DNA of 33,592 bases from a bacterium (GTDB taxonomy: Bacteria; UBA6262; WVXT01): positions 35,949-69,540 of the forward strand of contig WVXT01000047.1 of the NCBI GenBank assembly GCA_011773355.1, read 5' to 3'. The notes below the pieces were generated by a model that did not search any database, had not been told where the DNA came from, and was given only the letters and a program-made list of their open reading frames with translations. Positions within the stretch are counted from its first letter, which is position 1, and the number at the start of each line of letters is the position of its first letter. Positions 16,693-24,976 of this stretch are shown here, piece after piece. The translations under genes and the position numbers were made by a program.

Positions 16693-18467
16693 TTCTTTCT
16701 CCCCAAAGTTCTAACTAGACCATCGTAGGAAAAGGTATTCAATACATTTCTCCTTTCCAGCCAACCTCGGCGGGCAACGCCAACTCCTAAGTAGAGATTC
16801 TCAATCTGATTCAGGGTGTGAGCATCTGTTCCTATTCCCATAAAGATACTTTTCTCTTTTGCTTTTCTGCAGTAGATGTCATATAGGTCGAGCCTTTCAG
16901 GATAGGCATTGATTTCTAGGAATGTCCGCGTTTTCTGAGCAGTGTTTAAGACTTTCTCCATATTTAGCGCGTACGGTTCCCTCTTGCCCAACAGCCGGCC
17001 TTGTGGATGGGCAATCATATGCACATATTTGTTCCCCATCGCAGAAATTATTCTTTCCGTTAATTGCTCCTCCGACTGTTTGAATCCAGTATGAATGGCA
17101 GCGATAACCAGGTCGAGTTGCGATAGTAAATCATCGTCATAATCCAACGACCCATCGGAGAGGATATCCACTTCCGTGCCGCAGAGAACCTTAAAGTTCT
17201 TACTTTTTTTGTTAAATTCTTTTATCTCTTCCATTTTCTCATAAACCACGTCGGGGCGGAGACCTCCAGCAACCCTCAAAGATTGGGAATGGTCACAAAT
17301 TCCTACCCATTCCAGCCCCATACTTTTTGCCTTTTCTGCAATTTCTGATAGTTTACCTGCACCATCGCTATACCTGGAATGAACGTGCAGATCACCTTTA
17401 ATGTCATTCTCTGTAATCAGCCTGGGGATTCTATTTCGCGAGGCCATCTCAATTTCACCCGAGGCCTCTCTTATTTCTGGAGGAATATACTGAAGTCCCA
17501 ACTTCTTATAGACCTCTTCTTCGCTCCTGCCAGCTACCCTTATTTCTCTCACTGGTCTTGTGGAAACAGTTCCCTTTCCCCGGGTGGAAACTCTACCCAA
17601 TCTCTTTCCCAGTTTGAATAGACCATATTCGTTTATTTTATACCTTTTCTTTCGACCCAGTTCGCGAAGAGCAATATTATGGTCTTTAGAACCAGTAAAA
17701 TACATCAGGGCAGCCCCATAAGATTCTGGCTTAATCACCCTCAGGTCAACCTGTATACCCTCGTCGAGAATTATGCTCGATTTTGTCTCTCCCTGAGCCA
17801 GTATTTCCTTCACCTGAGGAAGATTCACAAATTTGTTCATTACCACACCCGATTTTTTCGCCGTGCACAAGATATCTATATCTTTAATTGTCTCTTTCTT
17901 TCTGCGAATGCTACCAGCCAGATTTATGTCCTTAACGCCGGGAGACTTCTGCAGTTCCTCTATTATTGGTTTTGCCAAAAATAATGCTGCCGATAGAAGA
18001 ATCCTTTCCCCGCCTTTCCTCATCATTTGAATGCCTCTCAAGATGTTCTCTTCGGTCTTCTCCCCTAAACGGCGAAGCTCGCTCAAATGGTGTTCTTTAG
18101 CTGCTTTTTCCAATTGGGTAAGGCTTTTTATCTTTAACTCCTCATATAGAGCTTTTGCTGTCTTAGGACCCACTCCAGGAACAGACATAATTTCCAGAAG
18201 CCCCTCGGGAAAAACTTTCTTTAACTCCTCAAAATATTTTAATTTGCCCGTTTCCAGATACTCCTTAATCTTTTTCGCTATCCCCTCTCCTACCCCGGGT
18301 ATCGTTTCCAGTCTATCGTTACTTACCAATTTCTCGATTGGTTCAGTAAGACTGGCGATATTTTGAGCTGCCTTCTCATAGGAGCGCACTCGAAAAGGGT
18401 TCTCTCCCTTCAATTCCAAAAGTTGTCCAATTTCCTGGAGTAATTTTACGACTTCTCTATTTTTCAT
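16677..18467 (-). CDS. polX: DNA polymerase X with PHP exonuclease domain
   Basis: Bacterial family X DNA polymerase of 596 residues, acting in gap-filling base excision repair. The N-terminal 8-kDa-like domain (LELKGENPFRVRSYEKAAQN, 17-36) is followed by helix-hairpin-helix motifs (IPGVGEGIA, VPGVGPKTA). The polymerase palm has GSIRR (185-189) and the acidic residues DID (196-198) and D241. The PHP domain from about 358 has DLHVHSRYSDG, TEVDIL, IAHPQG and GTDAH, so 3'-5' exonuclease or AP-endonuclease activity is expected. A short in-frame repeat insertion occupies about residues 291-310. I place the start at ATG 18467, seven bases after the upstream galT-like stop; a longer reading from 18578 would run into that gene. 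Confidence 0.93.
   Translation of the reverse strand: MKNREVVKLLQEIGQLLELKGENPFRVRSYEKAAQNIASLTEPIEKLVSNDRLETIPGVGEGIAKKIKEYLETGKLKYFEELKKVFPEGLLEIMSVPGVGPKTAKALYEELKIKSLTQLEKAAKEHHLSELRRLGEKTEENILRGIQMMRKGGERILLSAALFLAKPIIEELQKSPGVKDINLAGSIRRKKETIKDIDILCTAKKSGVVMNKFVNLPQVKEILAQGETKSSIILDEGIQVDLRVIKPESYGAALMYFTGSKDHNIALRELGRKKRYKINEYGLFKLGKRLGRVSTRGKGTVSTRPVREIRVAGRSEEEVYKKLGLQYIPPEIREASGEIEMASRNRIPRLITENDIKGDLHVHSRYSDGAGKLSEIAEKAKSMGLEWVGICDHSQSLRVAGGLRPDVVYEKMEEIKEFNKKSKNFKVLCGTEVDILSDGSLDYDDDLLSQLDLVIAAIHTGFKQSEEQLTERIISAMGNKYVHMIAHPQGRLLGKREPYALNMEKVLNTAQKTRTFLEINAYPERLDLYDIYCRKAKEKSIFMGIGTDAHTLNQIENLYLGVGVARRGWLERRNVLNTFSYDGLVRTLGRKKCALN
17560..17591. repeat. In-frame 24-bp-period repeat inside polX
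   Basis: The octamer GTGGAAAC occurs at 17560-17567 and 17584-17591, exactly 24 bases apart. The segment between encodes VSTRGKGTVSTR (residues 293-304) in a place where PolX proteins normally pass straight from the end of the palm/thumb to the EEEVYxxLG helix. It looks like a small repeat element captured by the gene. Confidence 0.6.
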
Positions 18468-18474
18468 TAATTGT

Positions 18475-19509
18475 TTACTTCTCTTCCGCCTCCCGCAGGA
18501 ATTTTGCCGCTGCCTCCGGGGAGGGTGGATTAATATAAAAATCTCCGCCCCACTCAAAACCCCTGGCAAGCATAGCATGGGGCAGAATCTCGATGTGCCA
18601 GTGGTAGTCCTGTTTGATAGTTAGCCAGAACCCTGCTTCGGGAACCATAAAGGGAGCAGTATGAAGAACAAAATTTAAAGGAGGGGCTTTCAATAATTTG
18701 ACAGTCTTTATGATAGTAGATTTCAATTTCTCTGCCAACTCCCAGAGGTCTTCTTCAGGCACATTCATAAAATCGCATTCGTGCTTTCTGGGAAGAATCT
18801 GGGTTTCAAATGGAAAGCGGGAGGCAAAGGGAGCCAAAACAATAAACTTGTCTCCCGCGCTAACAATCCTTTCATGGGAATATAATTCTTGCTTAATTAT
18901 GTCGCAGAAAATGCACCTTTCTTTTTCCTCATAATAACTTTTAGCTGAATTTAGTTCCTCCTTAATGCTTTTGGGAATCAGGGGTAAAGCGATTATCTGG
19001 GAATGCACATGCATCATAGAAATATCTTTCCCGTAACCCTGATTACGGAAGATGAGACCATACTTCAAAAGGGAGTTCTTTTTTAACTCCCTTAACCTAA
19101 TCTGATAGACTCGGAGAACCTTCTCTATCTGCTCAATGGCAAGGTCTGAAATATTGGTGATATGCAAAGGAGATTCAATTACAATCTCATGGACTCCATA
19201 TCCATTCATTGTGTCAAAAAAGAAGAAGTCGCCCACTCCTTTCCTATCCAGCTCCTCATTGGGCTTTACCACGCCAAATTTACTGGGAATTACACGCACC
19301 ATCCACCCCGGGGTGTCGGGCTTGCTGTCTTGTTTACGTAGAGCAAATGCTTCTGACGGAGTCTCCAATTCTCTCCCTTCGCAAAAAGGACAATCCCTCT
19401 CCCTCTCTTCTTTGCGTACAGTAATGAAACCAAATGGCGTGTCCACTTCATCTCTCGTAGCCGTAATCATCCATCTTCCGGAGATGGGGTCTTTCCTCAA
19501 TTCTGACAT
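18475..19509 (-). CDS. galT: Galactose-1-phosphate uridylyltransferase family protein, copy 2
   Basis: Second HIT-superfamily galT-like protein, 344 residues. It has the N-terminal zinc motif CPFCEGRE (about 40-47), a central CIFC, the active-site region MHVHSQIIALP and YHWHIEILPH. It is clearly homologous to copy 1 along its whole length but well diverged, including near the active site (V in place of the usual P between the histidines). That suggests an old duplication with possible substrate divergence. It lies 38 bases after the Memo-family gene and just before polX. Confidence 0.85.
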   Translation of the reverse strand: MSELRKDPISGRWMITATRDEVDTPFGFITVRKEERERDCPFCEGRELETPSEAFALRKQDSKPDTPGWMVRVIPSKFGVVKPNEELDRKGVGDFFFFDTMNGYGVHEIVIESPLHITNISDLAIEQIEKVLRVYQIRLRELKKNSLLKYGLIFRNQGYGKDISMMHVHSQIIALPLIPKSIKEELNSAKSYYEEKERCIFCDIIKQELYSHERIVSAGDKFIVLAPFASRFPFETQILPRKHECDFMNVPEEDLWELAEKLKSTIIKTVKLLKAPPLNFVLHTAPFMVPEAGFWLTIKQDYHWHIEILPHAMLARGFEWGGDFYINPPSPEAAAKFLREAEEK

Positions 19510-19547
19510 ATCCTCCTCCTTATGTGAATTTGTCTTTAATTTGTTCT

Positions 19548-20351
19548 TTACTTTACGACGATGCCTGCGTATCCCACAACAGCGGAATAATCCCCTGAAA
19601 CTTCTGCACTGGTATTGTACAACACCAGTTCGCCTTTCTTTGCCCCCAACTCTTTACAGGCAAAAATCATTGTAGCCGTTGGTCCTGGGCCACACATTGA
19701 AATATCATTTTCCATTACCGTTTTCAGTAAATTTTCTGGATCGAGTTTTAAGATTTTATCAATTGCCAATTTATCTTTTCTTTCCGCATCCTTTTGGGAT
19801 TCGTAATGGGTCATGTCGGAGGAAGCGACAATCAGACAGGAAGGTTTAGATTTAGTCACCGTGGCTATTGCCTTACCTAATTTTTTGCACGTAGACAGCC
19901 GATGGTCCCACATACAGATGGGAACCATGGCGAAATCTTTCTTCAAATATTGAATAAATGGTAACTGAACCTCTAGCGAGTGTTCGTGTAGATGAGCCTG
20001 TTCATCCTCCTGCGCTAAATCGCCAGCCTGGGAAAGTAAATCTTTTGCCAGGGAAGAATCTATTTCCACGCTACCATTGGGCATCTCCCACTCACCTTCT
20101 ACCATTATGGAAATCTCCGCACCGATCCCAGTATGGTTAGGCCCGATGATAATGATAGTATCGGGTAGGTTAATTTTAGAATAGACTGCCCCGGCTACTT
20201 TCCCTGAATAGAAATACCCTGCGTGGGGAGCCACTATTCCTAAAACATCTTCTCTTTTAACATCGCTCAGTAGGTATTTCCCGACCTGTTCCCTTAGTGC
20301 TTCCGGGTCTTTCATATAGAACCTTCCCGCCTGTGCTGGTTTTCTAATCAT
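19548..20351 (-). CDS. Memo-family protein (AmmeMemoRadiSam system protein B)
   Basis: A 267-residue protein of the Memo/MEMO1 family, related in fold to class III extradiol dioxygenases. It opens with IRKPAQAGRFY. The candidate metal-site histidines sit in VAPHAGYFYSGKVAG (about 42-56), IIGPNHTG and AHLHEHSLEVQLPF. SSDMTHY follows in the C-terminal part. In many prokaryotes such genes occur with an AMMECR1 gene and a radical SAM gene. A radical SAM gene lies two genes upstream here, but AMMECR1 is absent from the window. The ribosome site AAGGAGGAAAG before the ATG is excellent. Enzymatic function is unknown. Confidence 0.9.
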   Translation of the reverse strand: MIRKPAQAGRFYMKDPEALREQVGKYLLSDVKREDVLGIVAPHAGYFYSGKVAGAVYSKINLPDTIIIIGPNHTGIGAEISIMVEGEWEMPNGSVEIDSSLAKDLLSQAGDLAQEDEQAHLHEHSLEVQLPFIQYLKKDFAMVPICMWDHRLSTCKKLGKAIATVTKSKPSCLIVASSDMTHYESQKDAERKDKLAIDKILKLDPENLLKTVMENDISMCGPGPTATMIFACKELGAKKGELVLYNTSAEVSGDYSAVVGYAGIVVK

Positions 20352-20452
20352 CGCTTTCCTCCTTAAACTTGAGTGAGCGCTTTCGAAAACTACTGCTGTT
20401 ATTCAAACCAGTCCGTAACCAATAGTTCATGGTCCATAGATTCCGTCCATAA

Positions 20453-21166
20453 TTATTGCCAACCGGGGCCAGGAAGAGACTTTTTCAGAGCTTGCATTGT
20501 CTCCAGGTGTGCCAATCTTAAAGGTTGGGGTATCCTTTCTCTTTTGCAACAAGTCAGGATGACGTCCAATGCCTGGTCCAGGTCGATTCTGTACCCTTGA
20601 GAAACGAATACGGGTTTTACATTTTTCCTGGTGCGCAGGGCCGCCCCCATTAGTTCTCCCCCTTCGTCTTTTAAAAAAGCATAAGCTCCCTTCAAATTTA
20701 CAGGCTCCTCACAATGGCCGTATAGAATAGACTTGGCACAGCCAATTGTGGGAAGCCCTAGCAAAAGACCCATGTGGGTAGCCAGCCCGAATCTCAGAGG
20801 GTGTGCAATTCCTTGACCATCGAAAATTATTATATTCGGAGACCTTTCCAGTTTTTTCAAAGCAGCTATCAGAAAAGGACCCTCGCGAAAGGTGAGTAGC
20901 CCGGGGAGATATGGAAACATTCCCTCAGAGGATTCCATAGCCCCCTTTTTCTCTACCAGTTCCAGCTCAGGGAAAGTAAGCAAAACTACACTACCATAAG
21001 CCCTTTTCTTATTTTCATCATACGCAACATCGCAACCGGCGATAGAACGTATCTCACTTACAGATTTAAGAGAACTTTTCAATACAACTTTGTTTCTCAA
21101 CTTCTCCTGGATTTCTCTGGCCTTCTGAGGAGATACCTTCCAGGAATGGAGGTTCTTAACTTCCAT
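20453..21166 (-). CDS. nfi: Endonuclease V (deoxyinosine 3' endonuclease)
   Basis: Repair nuclease that nicks DNA one base 3' of deoxyinosine arising from adenine deamination. The 237 residues carry IAGCDVAY with D46, YLPGLLTFREGP with E95 and FDGQGIAHPLRFGLATHMG with D116, the three expected metal ligands of Thermotoga-type enzymes, then LPTIGCAKS. It sits between the radical SAM and Memo-family genes. The 101-base gap to the Memo-family gene shows no clear promoter or terminator. Confidence 0.95.
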   Translation of the reverse strand: MEVKNLHSWKVSPQKAREIQEKLRNKVVLKSSLKSVSEIRSIAGCDVAYDENKKRAYGSVVLLTFPELELVEKKGAMESSEGMFPYLPGLLTFREGPFLIAALKKLERSPNIIIFDGQGIAHPLRFGLATHMGLLLGLPTIGCAKSILYGHCEEPVNLKGAYAFLKDEGGELMGAALRTRKNVKPVFVSQGYRIDLDQALDVILTCCKRERIPQPLRLAHLETMQALKKSLPGPGWQ

Positions 21167-21213
21167 ACTTTAAATTTAGCAAATTTCATACTTGCATTGC
21201 AAACAAAAATTTA

Positions 21214-22122
21214 TTACCAAAAATTCTGTCTCCAGCCTCTTTCCAGACCCAATTCATCTGCCATCTTCAACACTGCATCATATTCTGTTCTGGAAATTCT
21301 TCTGGAGAGTTCGGGAAATTCAAATGCCAGGTGAGCGGGATGGTACTGAGCCATAATGGACATATAAGTATTTTGGGAGATATTCTTGCCAATAAACTCC
21401 AAGACTTTTCGAGAACCAACCACATCTTCAGGCATAACTAAGTGACGAATAAGAAGCCCCTGCTTGGCAATTCCTTCTCTATCCATTTTCAGGTCACCAA
21501 CTTGCCTGTGCATTTCCAGAAGCGCTTTTTTGTTGACTTCAAAATAGTCATCGGCCCTGGAATATGTCCTGGCGCTAATGGAATTAGAATACTTGGAATC
21601 GGGCATATAGATATCGACTACACCATCCAGAAGTTTCAGAGTCTCCACAGAATCGTACCCGCCCGAGTTGTAAACAAGAGGAATGTTCAAGCCCTCTATA
21701 ACCGCAAACTGCAAAGCCTCAACGATTTGGGGAACAAAATGGGTGGGAGTAACAAAGTTTATGTTGTGTGCCCCGAGCTTTTGTAATTTTACCATCATTC
21801 TAGCCAGTTCGGAAATCTCTACTTCCTGACCGTTTCCCAACTGGCTAATAGGGTAATTCTGACAGAAACAGCAACGAAGGTTACAGTGGGTAAAGAAGAT
21901 GGTGCCCGAACCACGATAGCCCGAAATTGGCGGCTCTTCCCCGAAATGGAGGTTATAACTGGAAACAGCAACTCTTTTACCTGCCCCACAAAAACCTTTC
22001 TCCTCTTGCAATCGATCTACCAGGCATTTCCTGGGACAGAGGTGACACTTCTCAAGTAATCTATTAAGCTCTTCCTTTCTCTTTTTTAAGATGCTTCTCT
22101 CATAAAGTTCAACGTAACTCAT
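21214..22122 (-). CDS. Radical SAM protein, PflX-like (COG1313-type)
   Basis: A 302-residue radical SAM enzyme related to pyruvate formate-lyase activating enzymes. The SAM-cluster motif is C80, C84, C87 in CNLRCCFCQN (CX3CX2C). An N-terminal cysteine group, C26, C29, C33 and C45 (CHLCPRKC, then GFCGAG), could hold a second metal centre. GTIFFTHCN and NFVTPTHFVPQI are family traits. Its substrate is not known. The start at 22122 overlaps the upstream secreted-protein gene by 14 bases. A Memo-partner radical SAM role is possible, though the sequence looks more PflX-like. Confidence 0.88.
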   Translation of the reverse strand: MSYVELYERSILKKRKEELNRLLEKCHLCPRKCLVDRLQEEKGFCGAGKRVAVSSYNLHFGEEPPISGYRGSGTIFFTHCNLRCCFCQNYPISQLGNGQEVEISELARMMVKLQKLGAHNINFVTPTHFVPQIVEALQFAVIEGLNIPLVYNSGGYDSVETLKLLDGVVDIYMPDSKYSNSISARTYSRADDYFEVNKKALLEMHRQVGDLKMDREGIAKQGLLIRHLVMPEDVVGSRKVLEFIGKNISQNTYMSIMAQYHPAHLAFEFPELSRRISRTEYDAVLKMADELGLERGWRQNFW

Positions 22123-22603
22123 CCGATTCCGTCTTTTCCATTTCTAACTTTCTTCGTAATTCTTTCTCAATTTCCGGCTCGATTTCTGGCTCCTCTTCCT
22201 CTGTTATTTCTTCTTCTTCTTCTTCTTCTTCTTCTTTTACACCTCCCACTTCGGATAAAAACCTCTGTGTTTCCTTACTGAGAGTGGACATTTCCACTCC
22301 GTACCACTTAACAATCGCCTCCCAGTCCATTCCTTCTTCCCTGAGGATGCTAATATCGTCGGCTGCCTTACCTGTGGCGGTTGCCAGAATCAATATCTTA
22401 ATAATCTCTTCTGTCTCATAACCTTTTTCCTGCAAAGCCAGAACAATACTGTGTTCAATATGAAACTTGCGCGCAATTTTCTCCTCTATTGTCTTTGGCT
22501 CCGGGGGTGGTTTTCTTCCCCACCCACTGAGGGAAGAGGCAAATAGTATAGGTGTCAGAAAAATCGACAAAAAAAGAACCAATCTGAGTTCTCTTTTTTT
22601 CAT
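22109..22603 (-). CDS. Secreted or anchored Glu-rich protein of unknown function
   Basis: About 164 residues. An N-terminal signal or anchor (LRLVLFLSIFLTPILFASSL) is followed by a helical domain of about 75 residues (IEEKIARKFHIEHSIVLALQ onward, with alternating aromatic and GxxW-like spacing). The C terminus is extremely glutamate-rich, with an uninterrupted run of nine GAA codons. I know no family for it. The ATG at 22603 is chosen over an upstream GTG at 22615 because GGGAGGAA, the ribosome site, lies between them. It follows mutM after a hairpin-rich gap and overlaps the radical SAM gene. Confidence 0.75.
   Translation of the reverse strand: MKKRELRLVLFLSIFLTPILFASSLSGWGRKPPPEPKTIEEKIARKFHIEHSIVLALQEKGYETEEIIKILILATATGKAADDISILREEGMDWEAIVKWYGVEMSTLSKETQRFLSEVGGVKEEEEEEEEEITEEEEPEIEPEIEKELRRKLEMEKTESDELR
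22208..22234. repeat. Trinucleotide microsatellite, nine TTC units
   Basis: Nine TTC units on the plus strand are read as nine GAA (Glu) codons in the secreted-protein gene. Slippage would change the length of the Glu tract without a frameshift. Confidence 0.95.
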
Positions 22604-22636
22604 ATTTCCTCCCACTTCGTTACCTTAAATGGCGAC

Positions 22637-22652
22637 CCCGATAAGTATCGGG
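22637..22652. repeat. Dispersed CCCGATA palindrome in a hairpin-rich gap
   Basis: CCCGATA / TATCGGG (7-bp stem) lies in the 106-base gap between mutM and the secreted-protein gene. It shares the CCCGAT core with the repeats near 15.1-15.6 kb. A second partial CCCG...CGGG hairpin follows at about 22669-22685, and an 8-bp stem AGTGCCAG/CTGGCACT (22694-22723) encloses the mutM stop codon. Confidence 0.75.
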
Positions 22653-22709
22653 CCCACTCTTTCCCGGTCCCGTCAGATGTCGGGAAGAGGCAGAGTGCCA
22701 GGTAATTCT

Positions 22710-23516
22710 CTACTTCTGGCACTTTGGACAGAAAGTAGTTCCCCTGCCACCAAGTTTGATAAACTTCAAAGGAGACTTACATTTAACACAGGGTTCCCCT
22801 CCCCGTCCATAGACTTGCAGGCGAGTGTGGAAACTTCCTCCCCTTCCATCCGCATCAACATAACTGACTAAAGATGAACCTTTATAATCTATAGCTCTGT
22901 TTAAAACCCTTTTTATTTCAGAAAATAGTGATTTCGCTTGTTCTAGCTTAAGCTTGTTGGCTTGCTTTTCTGGGTGAATTCTCGCTTTGAATAGCGCTTC
23001 TTGCGCATAAATATTTCCTACGCCAGCCAAGAACTCCTGATTCATCAATAGGGGCTTGATTTTAGCCTTTTTTTTGTTCAACATTTTACCGAAAACCTTG
23101 AACGTAAAACTATTTTCCAGAGGCTCTATCCCGATCCTGGCAATACTAGGAACTTTCTTCCAGTTCTCCACCAATCTGATTTCTCCCAGATGCCTGGTGT
23201 CCTTAAGGTTCAAATATTTGTCCTGTGACAGGAGAAACGCTACCCTGCTTTTTGCATCTTTCCTTCCGTAAATCAGTTGACCGGTCATTCTCAGATGTAT
23301 CACTATACTTTTCCCGGAGGATAATACTAATATCAAGTATTTTCCTCGACGAATAACCTGGGTAATTTTTTTGCCTACAACTTCTTCTTTGAATCTCTTC
23401 GGGGAAGGCTCTTTTACCATCTTATCCGTGTTTATTTCCACTGTTCTTACTTTCTTTCCCAGGATTCTATCTTCCAAACCTCTTCTTATTGTTTCTACTT
23501 CTGGTAATTCAGGCAT
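22710..23516 (-). CDS. mutM: MutM/Fpg, formamidopyrimidine-DNA glycosylase
   Basis: Base-excision glycosylase/AP lyase removing 8-oxoguanine and ring-opened purines. It has 268 residues. It begins PELPEVETIRRGL, giving the catalytic Pro2 and Glu3. HLRMTGQL carries the usual helix near residue 75, followed by NQEFLAGVGNIYAQEALF of the H2TH domain. A C-terminal zinc finger has four cysteines, CVKC then CPKC. Nei is the alternative, but the start and zinc finger fit MutM. It follows mltG by 27 bases. Confidence 0.96.
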   Translation of the reverse strand: MPELPEVETIRRGLEDRILGKKVRTVEINTDKMVKEPSPKRFKEEVVGKKITQVIRRGKYLILVLSSGKSIVIHLRMTGQLIYGRKDAKSRVAFLLSQDKYLNLKDTRHLGEIRLVENWKKVPSIARIGIEPLENSFTFKVFGKMLNKKKAKIKPLLMNQEFLAGVGNIYAQEALFKARIHPEKQANKLKLEQAKSLFSEIKRVLNRAIDYKGSSLVSYVDADGRGGSFHTRLQVYGRGGEPCVKCKSPLKFIKLGGRGTTFCPKCQK

Positions 23517-23543
23517 TTCTTCCTTTCACGAGATATATCTTAT

Positions 23544-24488
23544 CTAATTTGTTTTAGATTTTTTCTTCTGGACTTCCAGATGTTTCTTATAATACGTAGA
23601 GAACCTATGAGTGCCTTCTCCCTTGGTAACAAAGAACATCAAATCTGTCTCGGCGGGATATAAGGCGGCCTCAATAGCGGCTAAACCAGGATTGCAGATA
23701 GGCCCGGGTGGTAAACCAAAATGGATATAAGTATTGTAAGGGGAGTCAACTTTTACATCCTTATAGGTCAATTTCTCCTTGTGCTCTCCCAGTGCGTACT
23801 GAACCGTGGCACAAGATTCTAAATACCACCGCTTCTTTAACCGATTATGGAAAACGGCAGAAATCAACGGTCTCTCTTCATCCTTAACTGCTTCTTTCTC
23901 AATTATAGAAGCGAGAATTACTACATCTCTCTTTGTCAACTTAAACTCCTTCCCTCTCTGTTCCATCTCTTTTGTAAAAACCTTGTTGAATTGGTCTGTC
24001 ATCATATCGATAACTTCTTCAAGTGAAACATCATATTCAACAAAATAGGTTTCCGGAAAAAGGTAGCCCTCCAGGTTCCTCTCCTCAACAATTTGTAAGA
24101 ACCTATCCTTTTCTCCCAGTCCTTTCTCCTTGATTAATTGGGCAATTTCACGGGCTGTAAATCCTTCGGGAATGGTCAATCTTATTTTCTTGCTCTCTCC
24201 TAAAAACAGTTTACTAATAATTCGCCAAGTGCTTTCTTTTGAATCTATCTCGTAAATTCCTGCCTTAATTTTCCTATGCACGCCTCTTAGTCTGAGAAGA
24301 AACAGAAAGTACTTCTTACTAGAAATTAGACCTTCCTGTTCCAGTAGTTCCGCTATCTCCTGGGAATTCATTCCCTGTTCTATTGTTACCAGGGAAGTTT
24401 TACTGTGGCGCGGAGACAAAAAGAATACTCCTAAATTTACTAAACTCAACAAGCACACGATTACAACACCTATCTTTATTAATCTCAT
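23544..24488 (-). CDS. mltG: MltG, endolytic peptidoglycan transglycosylase
   Basis: Membrane-bound lytic transglycosylase proposed to end nascent glycan strands. The 314 residues start with a membrane anchor (about 5-25). A LysM-like part follows, then the YceG domain: IPEGFTAREIAQLI (106-119), EGYLFPETYFV (140-150), SIIEKEA with the catalytic glutamate at E197, and SPYNTYIHFGLPPGPICNPG. The gene overlaps ruvX by four bases (ATGA type), a pairing found in many bacteria. Confidence 0.95.
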   Translation of the reverse strand: MRLIKIGVVIVCLLSLVNLGVFFLSPRHSKTSLVTIEQGMNSQEIAELLEQEGLISSKKYFLFLLRLRGVHRKIKAGIYEIDSKESTWRIISKLFLGESKKIRLTIPEGFTAREIAQLIKEKGLGEKDRFLQIVEERNLEGYLFPETYFVEYDVSLEEVIDMMTDQFNKVFTKEMEQRGKEFKLTKRDVVILASIIEKEAVKDEERPLISAVFHNRLKKRWYLESCATVQYALGEHKEKLTYKDVKVDSPYNTYIHFGLPPGPICNPGLAAIEAALYPAETDLMFFVTKGEGTHRFSTYYKKHLEVQKKKSKTN

Positions 24489-24931
24489 CTATTGCTCTCC
24501 TCAATCTTATCTTTTTCACCCGGCCCAATACTGTCCAAATAGTTTTGCAGAATTATGCAAGCAGAGAGTTTATCTAAGACACGTTTTCGTTTCTTCCTCG
24601 ATAAATCTGCTTGCCGAAGCACTTTCTCTGCACTAACAGTTGTCAACCTTTCGTCCCAGGTCACTATGGGCACTTTCACTCCTTTTTCCAGAACTTTCAC
24701 GAACGCCAGAACCTCTTTCCCTTTCTTTCCAATGGAACCATTCATATTCTTAGGCAAGCCAATAACAATCTGTTTGATCTCGTTTTCATTGACAATTGTT
24801 TTTATCTCTTCAAACCAATTACGCGTTGCGTCTTTGTTTAAGACTCTCAGACTACGAGCAACCATATTGGAAATGTCACTCAGCGCCAAGCCAATTCTCT
24901 TTTCTCCATAATCGATTCCTAAAATTTTCAT
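24485..24931 (-). CDS. ruvX: RuvX/YqgF, RNase H-like resolvase family protein
   Basis: A 148-residue RNase H-fold protein; the family acts in 16S rRNA 5' maturation and was first proposed as a Holliday junction resolvase. It begins KILGIDYGEKRIGLALSD (2-19) with the first catalytic Asp, followed by VIGLPKNMNGSIG and VTWDERLTTVSAE. AGGAAAG precedes the ATG at 24931. It overlaps mltG and follows the deacetylase by 45 bases. Confidence 0.94.
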   Translation of the reverse strand: MKILGIDYGEKRIGLALSDISNMVARSLRVLNKDATRNWFEEIKTIVNENEIKQIVIGLPKNMNGSIGKKGKEVLAFVKVLEKGVKVPIVTWDERLTTVSAEKVLRQADLSRKKRKRVLDKLSACIILQNYLDSIGPGEKDKIEESNR

Positions 24932-24976
24932 AGCTTTCCTATAACTAGCGAGTGAACCAACTCCCGAGCATCTAAC

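Noticed and set aside
18468-18578. 37-residue N-terminal extension of PolX
   Set aside because: It would overlap the galT-like gene by over 100 bases and precedes the conserved PolX start; the ATG at 18467 aligns with known N termini.
22604-22615. GTG start four codons upstream for the secreted Glu-rich protein
   Set aside because: The ribosome site GGGAGGAA would then be inside the coding sequence; the ATG at 22603 fits better.
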